Part shown: positions 26,731 to 35,959 of the stretch, piece after piece
Layout: the number at the start of each line of letters is the position of its first letter
Numbering within the stretch: the stretch's first letter is position 1
Source of the DNA: Bacillus solimangrovi
Lineage (GTDB): Bacteria; Bacillota; Bacilli; Bacillales; Bacillaceae_N
DNA length: 64,000 nt
Direction of reading: 5' to 3'
Assembly (NCBI RefSeq): GCF_001742425.1
Contig: NZ_MJEH01000003.1
Span: forward strand, 48,028 to 112,027
The notes under the pieces: model-generated
Told to the model about the DNA's origin: nothing
The model's input: the letters and a program-made list of their open reading frames with translations, nothing else
The model's database searches: none
Made by a program: the position numbers and the translations under genes

Positions 26731-28983
26731 TTGAAATATTATAAGTTAGGTATTGTAGCTTTATCTTCGTCATTAGTGCTTGGAGGCATTGCACCTATTG
26801 CCTATGCAGAAACGTCTATACCGACAAATGTATTGGCTGCTAAAACGACTACTAGTGAAGTGATGGATAAGGAAAGATTAATAGAACGTGTTCATGAACT
26901 ATTCCCGGGTATGTTTGAGGATGTGAGGGAAGAAGAATTCAGATTTGATTCAGGTAGGTCTTATGGAGAAGAAAGTGAACTTGAGAGTTACGGGTTGAGG
27001 TTTTTTAAAGAGTTAAGTTCTGATATGTATGTTAGTGGTAGGTTTAGTTTTGTTGGAGAAAATTTGGAGTTAGTTTATTATTCCTATAATAATGAAAACA
27101 ACGAAGAAGCTTTGTTTCCACCTCAAGTTTCAAAAGAAGATGCGGAAAAAATTGCTGTTTCTTTTTTAAATCGTATGACTAATGGCAGTGATTATCAACT
27201 TGCTGATAATGATGATGAGTTATATTTTTATGATAATCAAACGTTAACTGAACCGGTTGAGTATAACTTCCGTTTTGATAAAGTGGTAAATGATGTACCT
27301 GTTCCAGATCAATCAATAAGAATCGAAGTATTAGGTAGTGGAGTGGTTTCTTATTATTTTAACGAATTAACTGGCAAGCAAGAGGTATTCGAAAAGAAAG
27401 AGAGCCTGCTTACAGAAAGTGAAGCATTAGATCGTTTGAAAGAAGCATCAAATGTTGAGTTGCAATATCAAATTCAATATGAACGATCTGATGATGTAAA
27501 GGCAGTATTAACATACTTACCTTCACCAAAAATTGATGGTATTCATGGAATGACAGGTCAATATTACATAGCCGGTGAATTGCTAGACAAGCTTCCAAAG
27601 AAAGAAAAACTGAAAGTATTATCTAGTACACCAGTTGAAAAAACAGCAAGTATTACAAAAAAAGAAGCGAAAGAAATGGCTGAACAATTACTAATGCCAA
27701 AAAATGACTTCGTTAAACTAAATATAGAAGGCGTTAATGAACGAGAAAATTATCGAGGACAACGTGTCTATGATGTTGAATTTATGTATGAGACAAGAAA
27801 CGGAGGTAGCGGTTCATCTATCGAGATAGATGTAGATACAGGTGAATTAATAGATTATCGTGGTGGTTTTGATGAACGATTTCTAGGTGAAGAAGATAGT
27901 AGTCGTCCACTTGCATATAAAAACGCCTTAAATAAAGCGGTTGACTATGTAGAAAAATATGCCTCATCATATGTTCATGAAGTAGCTTATCCTAATGAAA
28001 GTGATAATAGACAAAATAGGTATGATAGCGATGATGAAGAGTATCGATTCTATTTCCCAAGGGTTAAGGATGGAACAATAGTAAATGGGAATGGAATACG
28101 AGTTTCAATAGCTGGTGATGGGGAACTATTGGGATTTTCAATTGACTTTGATCAAATATCAGACTGGCCATCACTAAGTGAAGTAGTATCGAAGGAAGAA
28201 GCATTAAAAGATTATAAAGATGTTTTACAAACAGAATTGCAATATGTCTCTAACAACAATCAAAATGAATATCAAGCAAATCATTATAAGCTCATTTATA
28301 CTGGAGAGATGGATAAAGAAGTATTACGCAAATATTATGATGCACAAACAGGTGAGTGGACAGCAGCATCGTCACGATATGATTCTGGAAAACAACCAAG
28401 TGATGTTACAATTGAACATCCGTGGGCAGAAGAAGAGCTAAACTTCATGATTCAAGCTGGAATTATTGAAGTAGAGAATCCAGAAACGTTTAATCCAGAT
28501 GCAGTCATAACAAAGGGGGATGCTTTGAAAGTATTATCTAAATCACTTTCACGTTATTACCGCTATGAGCGTTATGACTATGAAGAGCAAAAGAGACAAA
28601 CGTTTAAGAATATCGATACTGATCATGACTTATATGGAATGATTGAGTTAGCGATTGATAGAGGTGTATTAGAAGCAGATACAGAAAACTTCCCGCTTGA
28701 TGAAACAATCACGAGAGAAGAGCTTGCAGTCTGGTACGGCCGTATACTTAAGTTGACAAATGTTGCTGATCATTATGAGATTTATAAGTTAAATATGAAA
28801 GATAGTGAGCAAGTAGAGAAAGCAAATGTTGGTTATGTGGCCCTAGTAGGAGCATTGGAAATTATGACACCTAATGAAGATGGATATTATCTTCCAGACG
28901 AAGAAGTGACGTTAGCACAGCTTGCATTATCTAATATGCGCCTAGCACAAGAAATGGCTGAAATGGATATTGATTATCGTTAA
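26731..28983 (+). CDS. S-layer-homology surface protein, paralogue of the divergent gene
   Basis: This 750-residue exported protein has the same plan as the divergent gene: signal peptide to about residue 26, YcdB/YcdC-like units ('VSKEDAEKIAVSFLNRM', 'YNFRFDKVVNDVPVPDQSIRIEV', 'LTESEALDRLK'), and SLH domains from about 560 ('EHPWAEEELNFMIQAGI', 'AVITKGDALKVLS', 'IELAIDRGVLEADT'). The TTG start follows AGGAGGAAG. The central region is Glu/Asp and Tyr rich. The two proteins are clearly diverged, so the duplication is old. A bidirectional terminator follows. Confidence 0.82.
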   Translation: MKYYKLGIVALSSSLVLGGIAPIAYAETSIPTNVLAAKTTTSEVMDKERLIERVHELFPGMFEDVREEEFRFDSGRSYGEESELESYGLRFFKELSSDMYVSGRFSFVGENLELVYYSYNNENNEEALFPPQVSKEDAEKIAVSFLNRMTNGSDYQLADNDDELYFYDNQTLTEPVEYNFRFDKVVNDVPVPDQSIRIEVLGSGVVSYYFNELTGKQEVFEKKESLLTESEALDRLKEASNVELQYQIQYERSDDVKAVLTYLPSPKIDGIHGMTGQYYIAGELLDKLPKKEKLKVLSSTPVEKTASITKKEAKEMAEQLLMPKNDFVKLNIEGVNERENYRGQRVYDVEFMYETRNGGSGSSIEIDVDTGELIDYRGGFDERFLGEEDSSRPLAYKNALNKAVDYVEKYASSYVHEVAYPNESDNRQNRYDSDDEEYRFYFPRVKDGTIVNGNGIRVSIAGDGELLGFSIDFDQISDWPSLSEVVSKEEALKDYKDVLQTELQYVSNNNQNEYQANHYKLIYTGEMDKEVLRKYYDAQTGEWTAASSRYDSGKQPSDVTIEHPWAEEELNFMIQAGIIEVENPETFNPDAVITKGDALKVLSKSLSRYYRYERYDYEEQKRQTFKNIDTDHDLYGMIELAIDRGVLEADTENFPLDETITREELAVWYGRILKLTNVADHYEIYKLNMKDSEQVEKANVGYVALVGALEIMTPNEDGYYLPDEEVTLAQLALSNMRLAQEMAEMDIDYR

Positions 28984-29015
28984 TGTAACTTGTGTATAGT
29001 AACAACAAAACATGA

Positions 29016-29061
29016 AAATAAGTGCCTCGAAAGATATTTAACACTTTCGAGGCACTTATTT
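29016..29061. terminator. bidirectional terminator before ohrA
   Basis: An 18-bp perfect stem (29016-29033 with 29044-29061, core AAGTGCCTCGAAAG) sits between convergent genes. Confidence 0.9.
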
Positions 29062-29064
29062 GGA

Positions 29065-29484
29065 TTATTTTACTGTTAACGTAACATCAATGTTGCCTCT
29101 AGTTGCTTTAGAATAAGGGCATACTTGGTGAGCTGCTTCAATAAGCTCTTGTGCTGTTTCCTTATCTACACCGTTAACTGCTACATTTAATTCTACAGCT
29201 AGTTTAAAACCGCCATCTTCTGGATCTTTACCAATTGTTACACTTGCTGTTACTTCAGTACTTTCAACTTTTGCGCGTTTTCTCGTAATAACTAAGTTAA
29301 GTGCACTGTCAAAGCAAGCTGAATATCCTGCTGCGAATAATTGTTCTGGATTTGTAGCAACTTCACCGCTACCACCTAATTCTTTCGGCATACGAACGTT
29401 TAAATCTAATACGTTATCCTCTGATTTTACACTTCCGTTTCTTCCGCCTGTAGCTGTTACTGTTGTTGTGTATAGTGGTTGCAT
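29065..29484 (-). CDS. ohrA: organic hydroperoxide resistance protein
   Basis: The 139-residue Ohr/OsmC-fold thiol peroxidase reduces organic hydroperoxides. The two catalytic cysteines are present: Cys57 in 'AGYSACFDSAL' and Cys122 in 'HQVCPYSKATRGN'. 'NPEQLFAAGYSACF' is the Ohr signature. It lies 13 bases after ohrR in the same direction, so it is regulated by it. Confidence 0.95.
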   Translation of the reverse strand: MQPLYTTTVTATGGRNGSVKSEDNVLDLNVRMPKELGGSGEVATNPEQLFAAGYSACFDSALNLVITRKRAKVESTEVTASVTIGKDPEDGGFKLAVELNVAVNGVDKETAQELIEAAHQVCPYSKATRGNIDVTLTVK

Positions 29485-29497
29485 AATAAATCTCTCC

Positions 29498-29935
29498 TTA
29501 TTTATCTAATAAATTATTTGTTACTTTTGTTAGCATATTTAAAAGTTCAGTGTATTCCTTGAAAGTTAGCCCGAATTTCGGTGCCATTTCTTTAGGAATG
29601 CAAGTTGCCTTTTCCTGTAAACTTTTGCCGAAATCACTAAGGATGATATAACGTTTACGTTCATCTTCAGTATCGTGTATGCGATGGATTAAGTTTGCTT
29701 GCTCCATTCTTTTTAGCATAGGGGTTAACGTACCCGAATCTAATAAAAGATGGTTGCCAATCTCTTTTACGGTTAACCGCTCGTGTTCCCATAATACTAG
29801 TAATACTAAGTATTGAGGATACGTGATGTCTAACTCTTCTAAGAGAGGACGGTAACTTTTCGTAATTTCTCTTGAACACGCATAAACGGCAAAACATAAT
29901 TGGTTATCTAAATTTAAATTTGTGTATTTTTCCAA
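29498..29935 (-). CDS. ohrR: MarR-family peroxide sensor
   Basis: The repressor of about 145 residues has the sensing cysteine at about residue 14 in 'LDNQLCFAVYACSREI'. It has a winged helix with 'VKEIGNHLLLDSGTLTPMLKRMEQANLI' and 'DERKRYIILSDFG'. Oxidation of that Cys by organic peroxide releases it from the ohr promoter. The start is TTG at 29935 after AAAGGAGG. The ATG at 29971 would add residues lacking conservation. It controls ohrA, which follows it, and itself. Confidence 0.92.
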   Translation of the reverse strand: MEKYTNLNLDNQLCFAVYACSREITKSYRPLLEELDITYPQYLVLLVLWEHERLTVKEIGNHLLLDSGTLTPMLKRMEQANLIHRIHDTEDERKRYIILSDFGKSLQEKATCIPKEMAPKFGLTFKEYTELLNMLTKVTNNLLDK

Positions 29936-30359
29936 AAGCAGGCCTCCTTTATCAATAAAGGTTGTGCACAATTAGATAATACACAATATTGATGACTTTT
30001 GCAAGAAGTTTTGCTTTCTTTTTTTAGTATGCCAATTATGAATACGGAATATGATGGCTTTGACATTAATACAGTGTTATTTTTGAACACAAAAAAAGAA
30101 CATAAATTCAACCGTTCTGTAATCTAAATTTGCTAATTAATGATTTTTAATCGACTGTTAAGGTTGGGAAATTTGAAGGTAATCCCTTTTTGTCAACGCT
30201 ATTGATCCATTTTAGATTGGATCTATAAGATGATCATTTTCTTCTTATCTTAATTACAAGTTAGTTTCGTAGTCGCCTGCTATTACATGTATATAATTCA
30301 AATACTTTCTATATATTTCTAGTACAACAAATCGAAATTAGGGGAGTTAATAATTTTTC
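29936..30359. other. intergenic stretch upstream of ohrR
   Basis: AT-rich DNA of about 420 bases. It holds the ohrR promoter region with the palindrome TTGTGCACAA (29962-29971) and a small hairpin GATCCA/TGGATC (30204-30223). I see no gene. Confidence 0.5.
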
Positions 30360-30502
30360 ATGAATAGACCATATAACTGGAATATACCTCAACCGATACG
30401 GTGCAGTCGAACTTATGTGTGGGACCAGAATTAATGAATGCGTTACGGAAAGAAGAATGGTCTGTAGTGAAATATCCAGGGTATTCTTATTATCCAAAAT
30501 AG
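30360..30502 (+). pseudogene. decayed small gene of unknown family
   Basis: An ATG at 30360 with an upstream AGGGGAG (30340-30346) begins 'MNRPYNWNIPQPI'. Coding then continues in a second frame after one extra base at 30399 ('GAVELMCG'). After another extra base at 30424 it continues in a third frame ('PELMNALRKEEWS..') to a TAG at 30500-30502. Together these make a plausible 46-residue protein. No single frame runs through. It could also be a chance alignment. I recognise no family. Confidence 0.35.
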
Positions 30503-30656
30503 TTTTCTTGAACGATGAAGCAAAGGTTTCGTGAATTATTATGTGCATACGTAAAGGATTCTCTTATAATAGTGATCACTCGTTATAATAGTAATTAAAA
30601 AGAAAAATTGTTTTTATTTGCAATAATACAAATGTAAAAGTTTGTGGGGGGTATGA

Positions 30657-31120
30657 ATGAAGAGGTTGTTAGTAACATTTTTTATACTATTTGTCGTAAG
30701 TTGTTCTACAAAGATAGAAACTAATGAAGTAGAGCTTTATAGTAATAATGAGGAAAGAATACTATCGTTTCATAAAGTAGAACTTAGCAATGCTGATGAG
30801 GAAACGAAAGAATTAGTAATACAAGCAGAAGAAAAAAATGGTGTTCATCAATTTGTGAAGTATGATAAATTATTATATATTTTTTAACTGGGATCAATGT
30901 TGAGCAAGGTGAAAAGGCGATTCATTTTAGTGACTTTAATGTCGATAGTAGTGGTGATACGTTAATCATTAATTACAGTCAAGATGAGACTGATAATAAT
31001 ACAGATAGTAGTCTGAACTTTCAGTTGTTATATAAAATAAACTTAGATAAGAATTATGAAACTATCCGGTTGTTAAAGGATGGAGTAAGCACCCACTTTA
31101 ACACGGTTTACATCTATTAG
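30657..31120 (+). pseudogene. frameshifted lipoprotein gene
   Basis: The ATG at 30657 (after GGGGGG) gives signal 'MKRLLVTFFILFVVSC' with lipobox Cys16. The frame stops at TAA 30885-30887, right at a T6 run (30880-30885). Coding resumes in the next frame ('TGINVEQGEKAIHFSDFNV', then 'LLYKINLDKNYETIRLLK') to TAG at 31118-31120. One more T would restore a lipoprotein of about 154 residues. This is a pseudogene, a slippage-controlled gene or a sequencing error. Function unknown. Confidence 0.75.
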
Positions 31121-31181
31121 GTAGTTAAGTAGACTGAGAACTTTTGCATGTTTGATGAAGTAATTATTTGGAGTTGATAAA

Positions 31182-31604
31182 ATGTCGATAAAAGGACTAA
31201 ACCATTTTTTATTTTCAGTTTCGAACTTAGACGAATCTATAATGTTTTATGAAAAAGTATTTGATGCAAAATTATTAGTGAAGGGAAGGACCACGGCTTA
31301 TTTCGATCTGAATGGGATGTGGCTTGCCCTAAATGAAGAGAAGGATATTGACCGCTCGACATTAAATCATTCTTATACACATATTGCCTTTTCTATAGAA
31401 GAAGAGGAGTTTGATAATATGTATACAAAATTAAACGAGTTAAATGTTAATATTTTATCTGGTCGTCAAAGGGATGAAAGAGATAAGAAATCTATCTACT
31501 TTACAGATCCAGATGGTCATAAGTTCGAATTTCATACAGGTACGTTGCAAGATAGATTGCACTATTACAAGCAAACAAAAAGACATATGGAGTTTTATAA
31601 ATAG
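31182..31604 (+). CDS. fosB: metallothiol transferase (fosfomycin resistance)
   Basis: The 140-residue vicinal-oxygen-chelate enzyme adds bacillithiol to fosfomycin. It has the FosB text '[41 protein letters not shown]', with a metal-binding His8, 'YTHIAFSI', and '[24 protein letters not shown]' with the third ligand Glu. Length is usual for FosB (about 138). The ATG follows TTGGAG. This implies that the organism makes bacillithiol. No mobile genes flank it, so it looks chromosomal. Confidence 0.93.
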   Translation: MSIKGLNHFLFSVSNLDESIMFYEKVFDAKLLVKGRTTAYFDLNGMWLALNEEKDIDRSTLNHSYTHIAFSIEEEEFDNMYTKLNELNVNILSGRQRDERDKKSIYFTDPDGHKFEFHTGTLQDRLHYYKQTKRHMEFYK

Positions 31605-31642
31605 AACAAAAAAACATAAAGTGAAAAATTCACAACAATATA

Positions 31643-31684
31643 AAGAGAGTACAAACTCTTCTTAGGAACAGGTTGTACTCTTTT
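31643..31684. terminator. terminator between fosB and alr
   Basis: Stem GAGTACAA (31647-31654) with TTGTACTC (31673-31680) is extended by A and T runs on both sides. It separates the convergent genes. Confidence 0.75.
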
Positions 31685-31705
31685 GTGTTTATTTACATCG
31701 AAATC

Positions 31706-32884
31706 CTAGTGTTGGTTGAAAAATAAGTTTTGACTATCAACGATGTTATCACCTTCGTAATAAATACGAGGAACTCGTTTTCCAATAGCACATACAATTT
31801 CATAATTTATCGTACCGATAAGCTGTGCGATTTCGTCAATTGAGATAAAGCAATTCTGGTCACGACCGAAAATGGTCACTTCATCATGATGCTGTACATT
31901 AGGGATGCCTGTAACATCGATCATCGTTTGATCCATACAAATACGTCCAACGATAGGTGCTCTTTTTCCTCTGACAATCATCTCAGCTTTATTTGATAGT
32001 AGACGATTTAAACCGTCTGCATATCCAATTGGAAGGGTAGCGATTGTGCGTGTTGACTCTGTTGTATACGTACAACCGTAACTAATGGAATTACCTTCTT
32101 CTAAGTCTTTAACTGTTACAATTTTTGTTTTAAATTGCATAGCTTGTTTCAATTCAAAAGGGCGAGTAGGTATATTTGGATCTGGAAGTAGACCGTATAA
32201 ACTAATCCCCACTCTAACCATATCAAGGTGCATATGTGGATATTGCATGGTACCTGCACTATTGCAGCAATGTTTCAGTTGAAAATGAAACCCACTTCTT
32301 TCAACATAGTCTACAATCTCTTGAAAGGTTGAAAATTGCATGTCAGTAAAAGTAGAATCATTTGAATCTGCAGCTGCGAAGTGCGTAAAGATTCCCTCTA
32401 ATACAACGTTAGGTAGGGAAGCTGCTCGATTAGTGAATGACAAAGCATCTTCTTTCGTTCGTACACCAATACGAGACATGCCAGTATCAACTTTCAAATG
32501 AATAAGAGCTGTTTTGTTTAAATTAGTGGCAATTTTTGAAGCTTCCACGAGTATGTCTTCACTAAAACAAGTAAGTGTGATATTTTGTTCGATTGCTAGT
32601 TGTAGTGTGTCTGGTGGTGTATAGCCGAGCACAAGGATAGGTGTCGTAATTCCGCACTTTCTTAGCTGTACCGCTTCATCTATAAATGCTACACCAAGAT
32701 AATCAGCACCTTCTTTAATTGCTGTCTTTGCAATTATTTCTGCTCCGTGTCCGTAACCGTCAGCTTTCACAACAGCCATGAATTTGCATGAACTACTAAT
32801 GTGGTTGCGAAATTGCTGAATGTTATTTTTAATAGCATCTAGTGAGATGCTAACCCATGTATCTCGATAGCTTGCATGCTTCAT
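31706..32884 (-). CDS. alr: alanine racemase
   Basis: The 392-residue PLP enzyme interconverts L- and D-alanine for cell-wall synthesis or for D-alanine use. The PLP-binding Lys40 is in 'FMAVVKADGYGHGA'. The catalytic Tyr is in 'ISYGCTYTTESTRTIATLPIGYADGL'. 'RVGISLYGLLP' and 'MSRIGVR' are also family marks. It lies 187 bases downstream of ald with a terminator between, so it likely has its own promoter. Its position beside ald hints at a catabolic or spore-related isoform. Confidence 0.93.
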   Translation of the reverse strand: MKHASYRDTWVSISLDAIKNNIQQFRNHISSSCKFMAVVKADGYGHGAEIIAKTAIKEGADYLGVAFIDEAVQLRKCGITTPILVLGYTPPDTLQLAIEQNITLTCFSEDILVEASKIATNLNKTALIHLKVDTGMSRIGVRTKEDALSFTNRAASLPNVVLEGIFTHFAAADSNDSTFTDMQFSTFQEIVDYVERSGFHFQLKHCCNSAGTMQYPHMHLDMVRVGISLYGLLPDPNIPTRPFELKQAMQFKTKIVTVKDLEEGNSISYGCTYTTESTRTIATLPIGYADGLNRLLSNKAEMIVRGKRAPIVGRICMDQTMIDVTGIPNVQHHDEVTIFGRDQNCFISIDEIAQLIGTINYEIVCAIGKRVPRIYYEGDNIVDSQNLFFNQH

Positions 32885-33028
32885 CTGCTCACTCCTCTAC
32901 ATGTAAGTTGATTGTTATTCTGAGCATGTATTTAATCTATCTTTTTTAATGAATTCCTATTAATTATACGCAAATAATGGTCAAAATCCATCAGTTAATC
33001 TTATTAAATTAAGTCTGTATTAATAGAA

Positions 33029-33058
33029 AAACCACTCAAGCTTTTACTTGAGTGGTTT
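33029..33058 (-). terminator. terminator of ald
   Basis: A 12-bp perfect stem (33029-33040 with 33047-33058, AAACCACTCAAG) lies just after the ald stop, with minus-strand T-rich DNA after it. Confidence 0.85.
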
Positions 33059-33071
33059 AAATATTGATAAT

Positions 33072-34187
33072 TTATGCAAGTGCTTCTTCAGCGGTTACGT
33101 AGTCATAACCAAGGTCACGTGCTACTGCTTCATATGTTACATGTCCGTTTGCAACATTAAGTCCTTTTGCAAGTGCTACATTATCTAGAAGTGCTTGCTT
33201 AACACCTTTATTTGCAATTTGCAGACCATAAGGAATGGTAACGTTCGTAAGTGCAAGAGTTGATGTACGTGGAACTGCTCCAGGCATGTTAGCAACCGCA
33301 TAATGTACAACGCCATGTTTTACATAAGTAGGGTTATCATGTGTTGTCACTTTATCAGCAGTTGCGATGATTCCACCTTGGTCTACTGCAACATCGACAA
33401 CGACAGATCCATCACGCATTGATTTAATCATTTCTTCTGTAACGAGCTTAGGCGCTTTTGCACCAGGAATAAGAACGGCACCAATTACAAGGTCAGATTC
33501 TTTAACAGCTTCTGCAATGTTTAGTGGGTTAGACATGATTGTGTTTACACTGTTACCGAATAAATCATCTAGTTGACGAAGACGTTCTGGGCTTAAGTCA
33601 ATAATATTAACATCAGCGCCGAGTCCAACCGCAATTTTTGCTGCATGTGTACCAACGACACCACCACCGATAACTGTTACTTTACCACGACGAACACCTG
33701 GAACTCCGCCAAGCAGGATACCCATGCCACCTTTAGGTTTTTCAAGGAATTGTGCTCCGATTTGTGAAGCCATTCGACCTGCAACCTCACTCATTGGTGT
33801 AAGAAGAGGAAGTGTTCGGTTAACTTCAACTGTTTCATAAGCAACCGCAATAATCCCGCTGTTTTTTAATGCTTCAGCAAGTTTGGGCTCAGCTGCGAGG
33901 TGAAGGTAAGTGAATAGAATAAGTCCTTTACGGAAATACACATATTCTTCCTCAAGAGGTTCTTTCACTTTCATAATCATTTCTGATTGACTCCAAACGT
34001 CAGCCGCAGTTTCAACAATTTTTGCTCCTGCAACTTCATAAGCTTCATTAGTGAAACCGCTACCAACTCCAGCGTTGTTTTCGACTAATACTTCATGACC
34101 AGCTTGACGGAAAGAAAGTACACCAGCTGGAGTGATTGCAACACGGTTTTCATTGTTTTTAATTTCTGTAGGTACACCAATAATCAT
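33072..34187 (-). CDS. ald: alanine dehydrogenase
   Basis: The 371-residue NAD enzyme oxidises alanine to pyruvate and ammonia, usually a hexamer. '[21 protein letters not shown]' and '[17 protein letters not shown]' (catalytic His) are at the N-terminal half. The Rossmann motif '[29 protein letters not shown]' and '[16 protein letters not shown]' follow. Length matches the family. The ribosome site is AGGAGGAA. The adeR gene upstream and a pair of direct repeats suggest activation by AdeR in response to alanine. Confidence 0.95.
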   Translation of the reverse strand: MIIGVPTEIKNNENRVAITPAGVLSFRQAGHEVLVENNAGVGSGFTNEAYEVAGAKIVETAADVWSQSEMIMKVKEPLEEEYVYFRKGLILFTYLHLAAEPKLAEALKNSGIIAVAYETVEVNRTLPLLTPMSEVAGRMASQIGAQFLEKPKGGMGILLGGVPGVRRGKVTVIGGGVVGTHAAKIAVGLGADVNIIDLSPERLRQLDDLFGNSVNTIMSNPLNIAEAVKESDLVIGAVLIPGAKAPKLVTEEMIKSMRDGSVVVDVAVDQGGIIATADKVTTHDNPTYVKHGVVHYAVANMPGAVPRTSTLALTNVTIPYGLQIANKGVKQALLDNVALAKGLNVANGHVTYEAVARDLGYDYVTAEEALA

Positions 34188-34577
34188 TTCATATTCCTCC
34201 TATTTGTGCGTGTTAATTTAGCAATACGTTAGTGATATTCACTAAAAGACAATTTAGTAAGTGATTGTAAAGTGAGAGTTTAACGATAAGCTTTTATAAT
34301 CAACTTTTTAATTCTATAGATGTTAAACGATAAAAAAGTAGTAAAAGTAATTTTAACTATATTTAACTCTATAGCGAGTAAATTCATTATAAATTGTTGT
34401 TTGAAAATTATCTTTGTTTAGATAATAAAAAAGAGGAAGGGGTATTTGTGATTTTACACAAATGTAAAAAATACATTCACCTATTAATTATGGTGAATGT
34501 ATTGGAAATGAATTCAGATAGCATGCGGAATATGAATAGGATTTCATTGTGTTGTCAAATGTCATAAGTGACGTGAT
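34188..34577. promoter_or_regulatory. ald control region
   Basis: About 390 bases between ald and adeR. A near-perfect 12-bp direct repeat (GTTTAACGATAA at 34278-34289 and GTTAAACGATAA at 34322-34333) has start points 44 bases apart. This is a candidate AdeR site. A hairpin of ATTTGTG/CACAAAT lies at 34444-34463. No gene is seen. Confidence 0.5.
34470..34503 (-). terminator. terminator of adeR
   Basis: A 12-bp stem (34470-34481 with 34492-34503, AATACATTCACC) is followed on the minus strand by a T run. Confidence 0.8.
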
Positions 34578-35825
34578 TTATAAAAGTGCTCCATATTTTC
34601 GGATCTTTAAATCGATGTAAATAGTTGTTTTTTCGTTCGGGTCCTTTAAGTCTATTTCGCTTATTTCCGAAATTCGTTTTAATCGATAGTTCAGTGTATT
34701 TACATGAACGTGAAGAGCGCTAGAAGCTTTGTTAATATTGCAATCTTTATCTAAATACGTTTCTAATGTTTCTAATAAATTTGTTTGGTGGCGCTCGTCA
34801 TACTTACTTAAAAGAGTAATAGACGTGTTATTGTAGTTATCTGCCTTACGTTTTTCATAGATTACGTCTATAAACTGATAGATACCTAATTTTTGATAGT
34901 TGTAAATTGAATCAGTTTCATTTGATAATCGCGTTTTAATTTTTAACACAGCTGTCGCTTCTTTATAACTATGCTCAATGAGTGTTAGCTTTTCACATAG
35001 GGTTCCATATCCTCCTGTAATCATCGTAACAAAAAAGCGTTCTTTCATTTGATGAATAAATGTTTTAATAAATGAATCGATAGCATCAGTAGGGTGCTCG
35101 GACTTTTTAGGTGAAACGAGTAGAACGAGATTTTTTTGGTCACTCGTATGAAAAATAACGTCAACTTTTTGAGTTGTTTTTAACAAATAAGCAATTTGTT
35201 TTTCAGTTGTTTCGTTAATCGAACTAGAAAATTGAAACACAACAACTGAAAAAAGCGGTGGAGGAGATAGATGTAATCTTTCAAAATGTCTATTAATATC
35301 ATTCTCATCATCAATATGACCTGTGAGTAATTGCCAAAAAAACTCTTGATAGTTTTCTTGTTGTTTTTCACGGGTTATTTGAAGTTTCATTAATTGATTC
35401 TTTGCTGAGCTTGCAGCTTGTTTAAGGAGAAGAAAATCCTCTTCATCTAATTTTTTTTCTACTTCAAGTGCCCAAATATAACCCAGTATTTCAGTGTTTT
35501 TGCGAATGGTTATGGCAACTCGATCTCCTAATCCAATATCGTCTATGCTGCGTATGCGTACAGGATCATCACTTTTATTTAATGTAGGGATTACGCCATC
35601 TTTCCAAAGTGCATTAATGACTTTTTCAGGTACACGACGACCAATGATAGTCGAAATACGAGCTGAATCTGTACGATCATCATGCATACTGTATGCGAGT
35701 AGGCGGTGATTAGTATCTTCTATAGTAATTGGACAACGAAGTGTTTCGCTAACGTGGTCAACGAAATTTTCCAAATTTCCGAAAGTACCTCTGAATGGAT
35801 TTTCTTGTTCAAAAGATGGTTTCAT
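34578..35825 (-). CDS. adeR: PucR-family activator (AdeR-like)
   Basis: The regulator of about 415 residues has an N-terminal GAF-like or PucR-type sensory region and the C-terminal PucR helix-turn-helix 'LETYLDKDCNINKASSALHVHVNTLNYRLKRISEI'. In Bacillus subtilis AdeR activates ald. It is located upstream of ald in the same direction here too. The ATG at 35825 follows AAAGGG. ATG at 35861 adds 12 unlikely codons. The inducer is probably alanine, from family knowledge. Confidence 0.85.
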   Translation of the reverse strand: MKPSFEQENPFRGTFGNLENFVDHVSETLRCPITIEDTNHRLLAYSMHDDRTDSARISTIIGRRVPEKVINALWKDGVIPTLNKSDDPVRIRSIDDIGLGDRVAITIRKNTEILGYIWALEVEKKLDEEDFLLLKQAASSAKNQLMKLQITREKQQENYQEFFWQLLTGHIDDENDINRHFERLHLSPPPLFSVVVFQFSSSINETTEKQIAYLLKTTQKVDVIFHTSDQKNLVLLVSPKKSEHPTDAIDSFIKTFIHQMKERFFVTMITGGYGTLCEKLTLIEHSYKEATAVLKIKTRLSNETDSIYNYQKLGIYQFIDVIYEKRKADNYNNTSITLLSKYDERHQTNLLETLETYLDKDCNINKASSALHVHVNTLNYRLKRISEISEIDLKDPNEKTTIYIDLKIRKYGALL

Positions 35826-35959
35826 ACAATAATTCCCTTTCATTTGTAAATATATATGCAAACCTTAATATTTAGCCTATTTTATTGCAACTGACAAATC
35901 AAGAAAATTATTCAACTTGTAAATAACTTAATTCATTTTGTGAAGTGCTTAATTTATGC

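Noticed and set aside
29962..29971. TTGTGCACAA as an OhrR operator
   Set aside because: The known OhrR site has a different form (TACAATT-AATTGTA) and this palindrome is too short to claim as an operator.
31182..31604. fosB as part of a mobile resistance element
   Set aside because: No transposase, integrase or flanking repeats. Base composition is like its neighbours and the gene is common in Bacillus chromosomes.
31444..31665. Open frame within and after fosB
   Set aside because: It overlaps the strong fosB gene in another frame and runs into its terminator.
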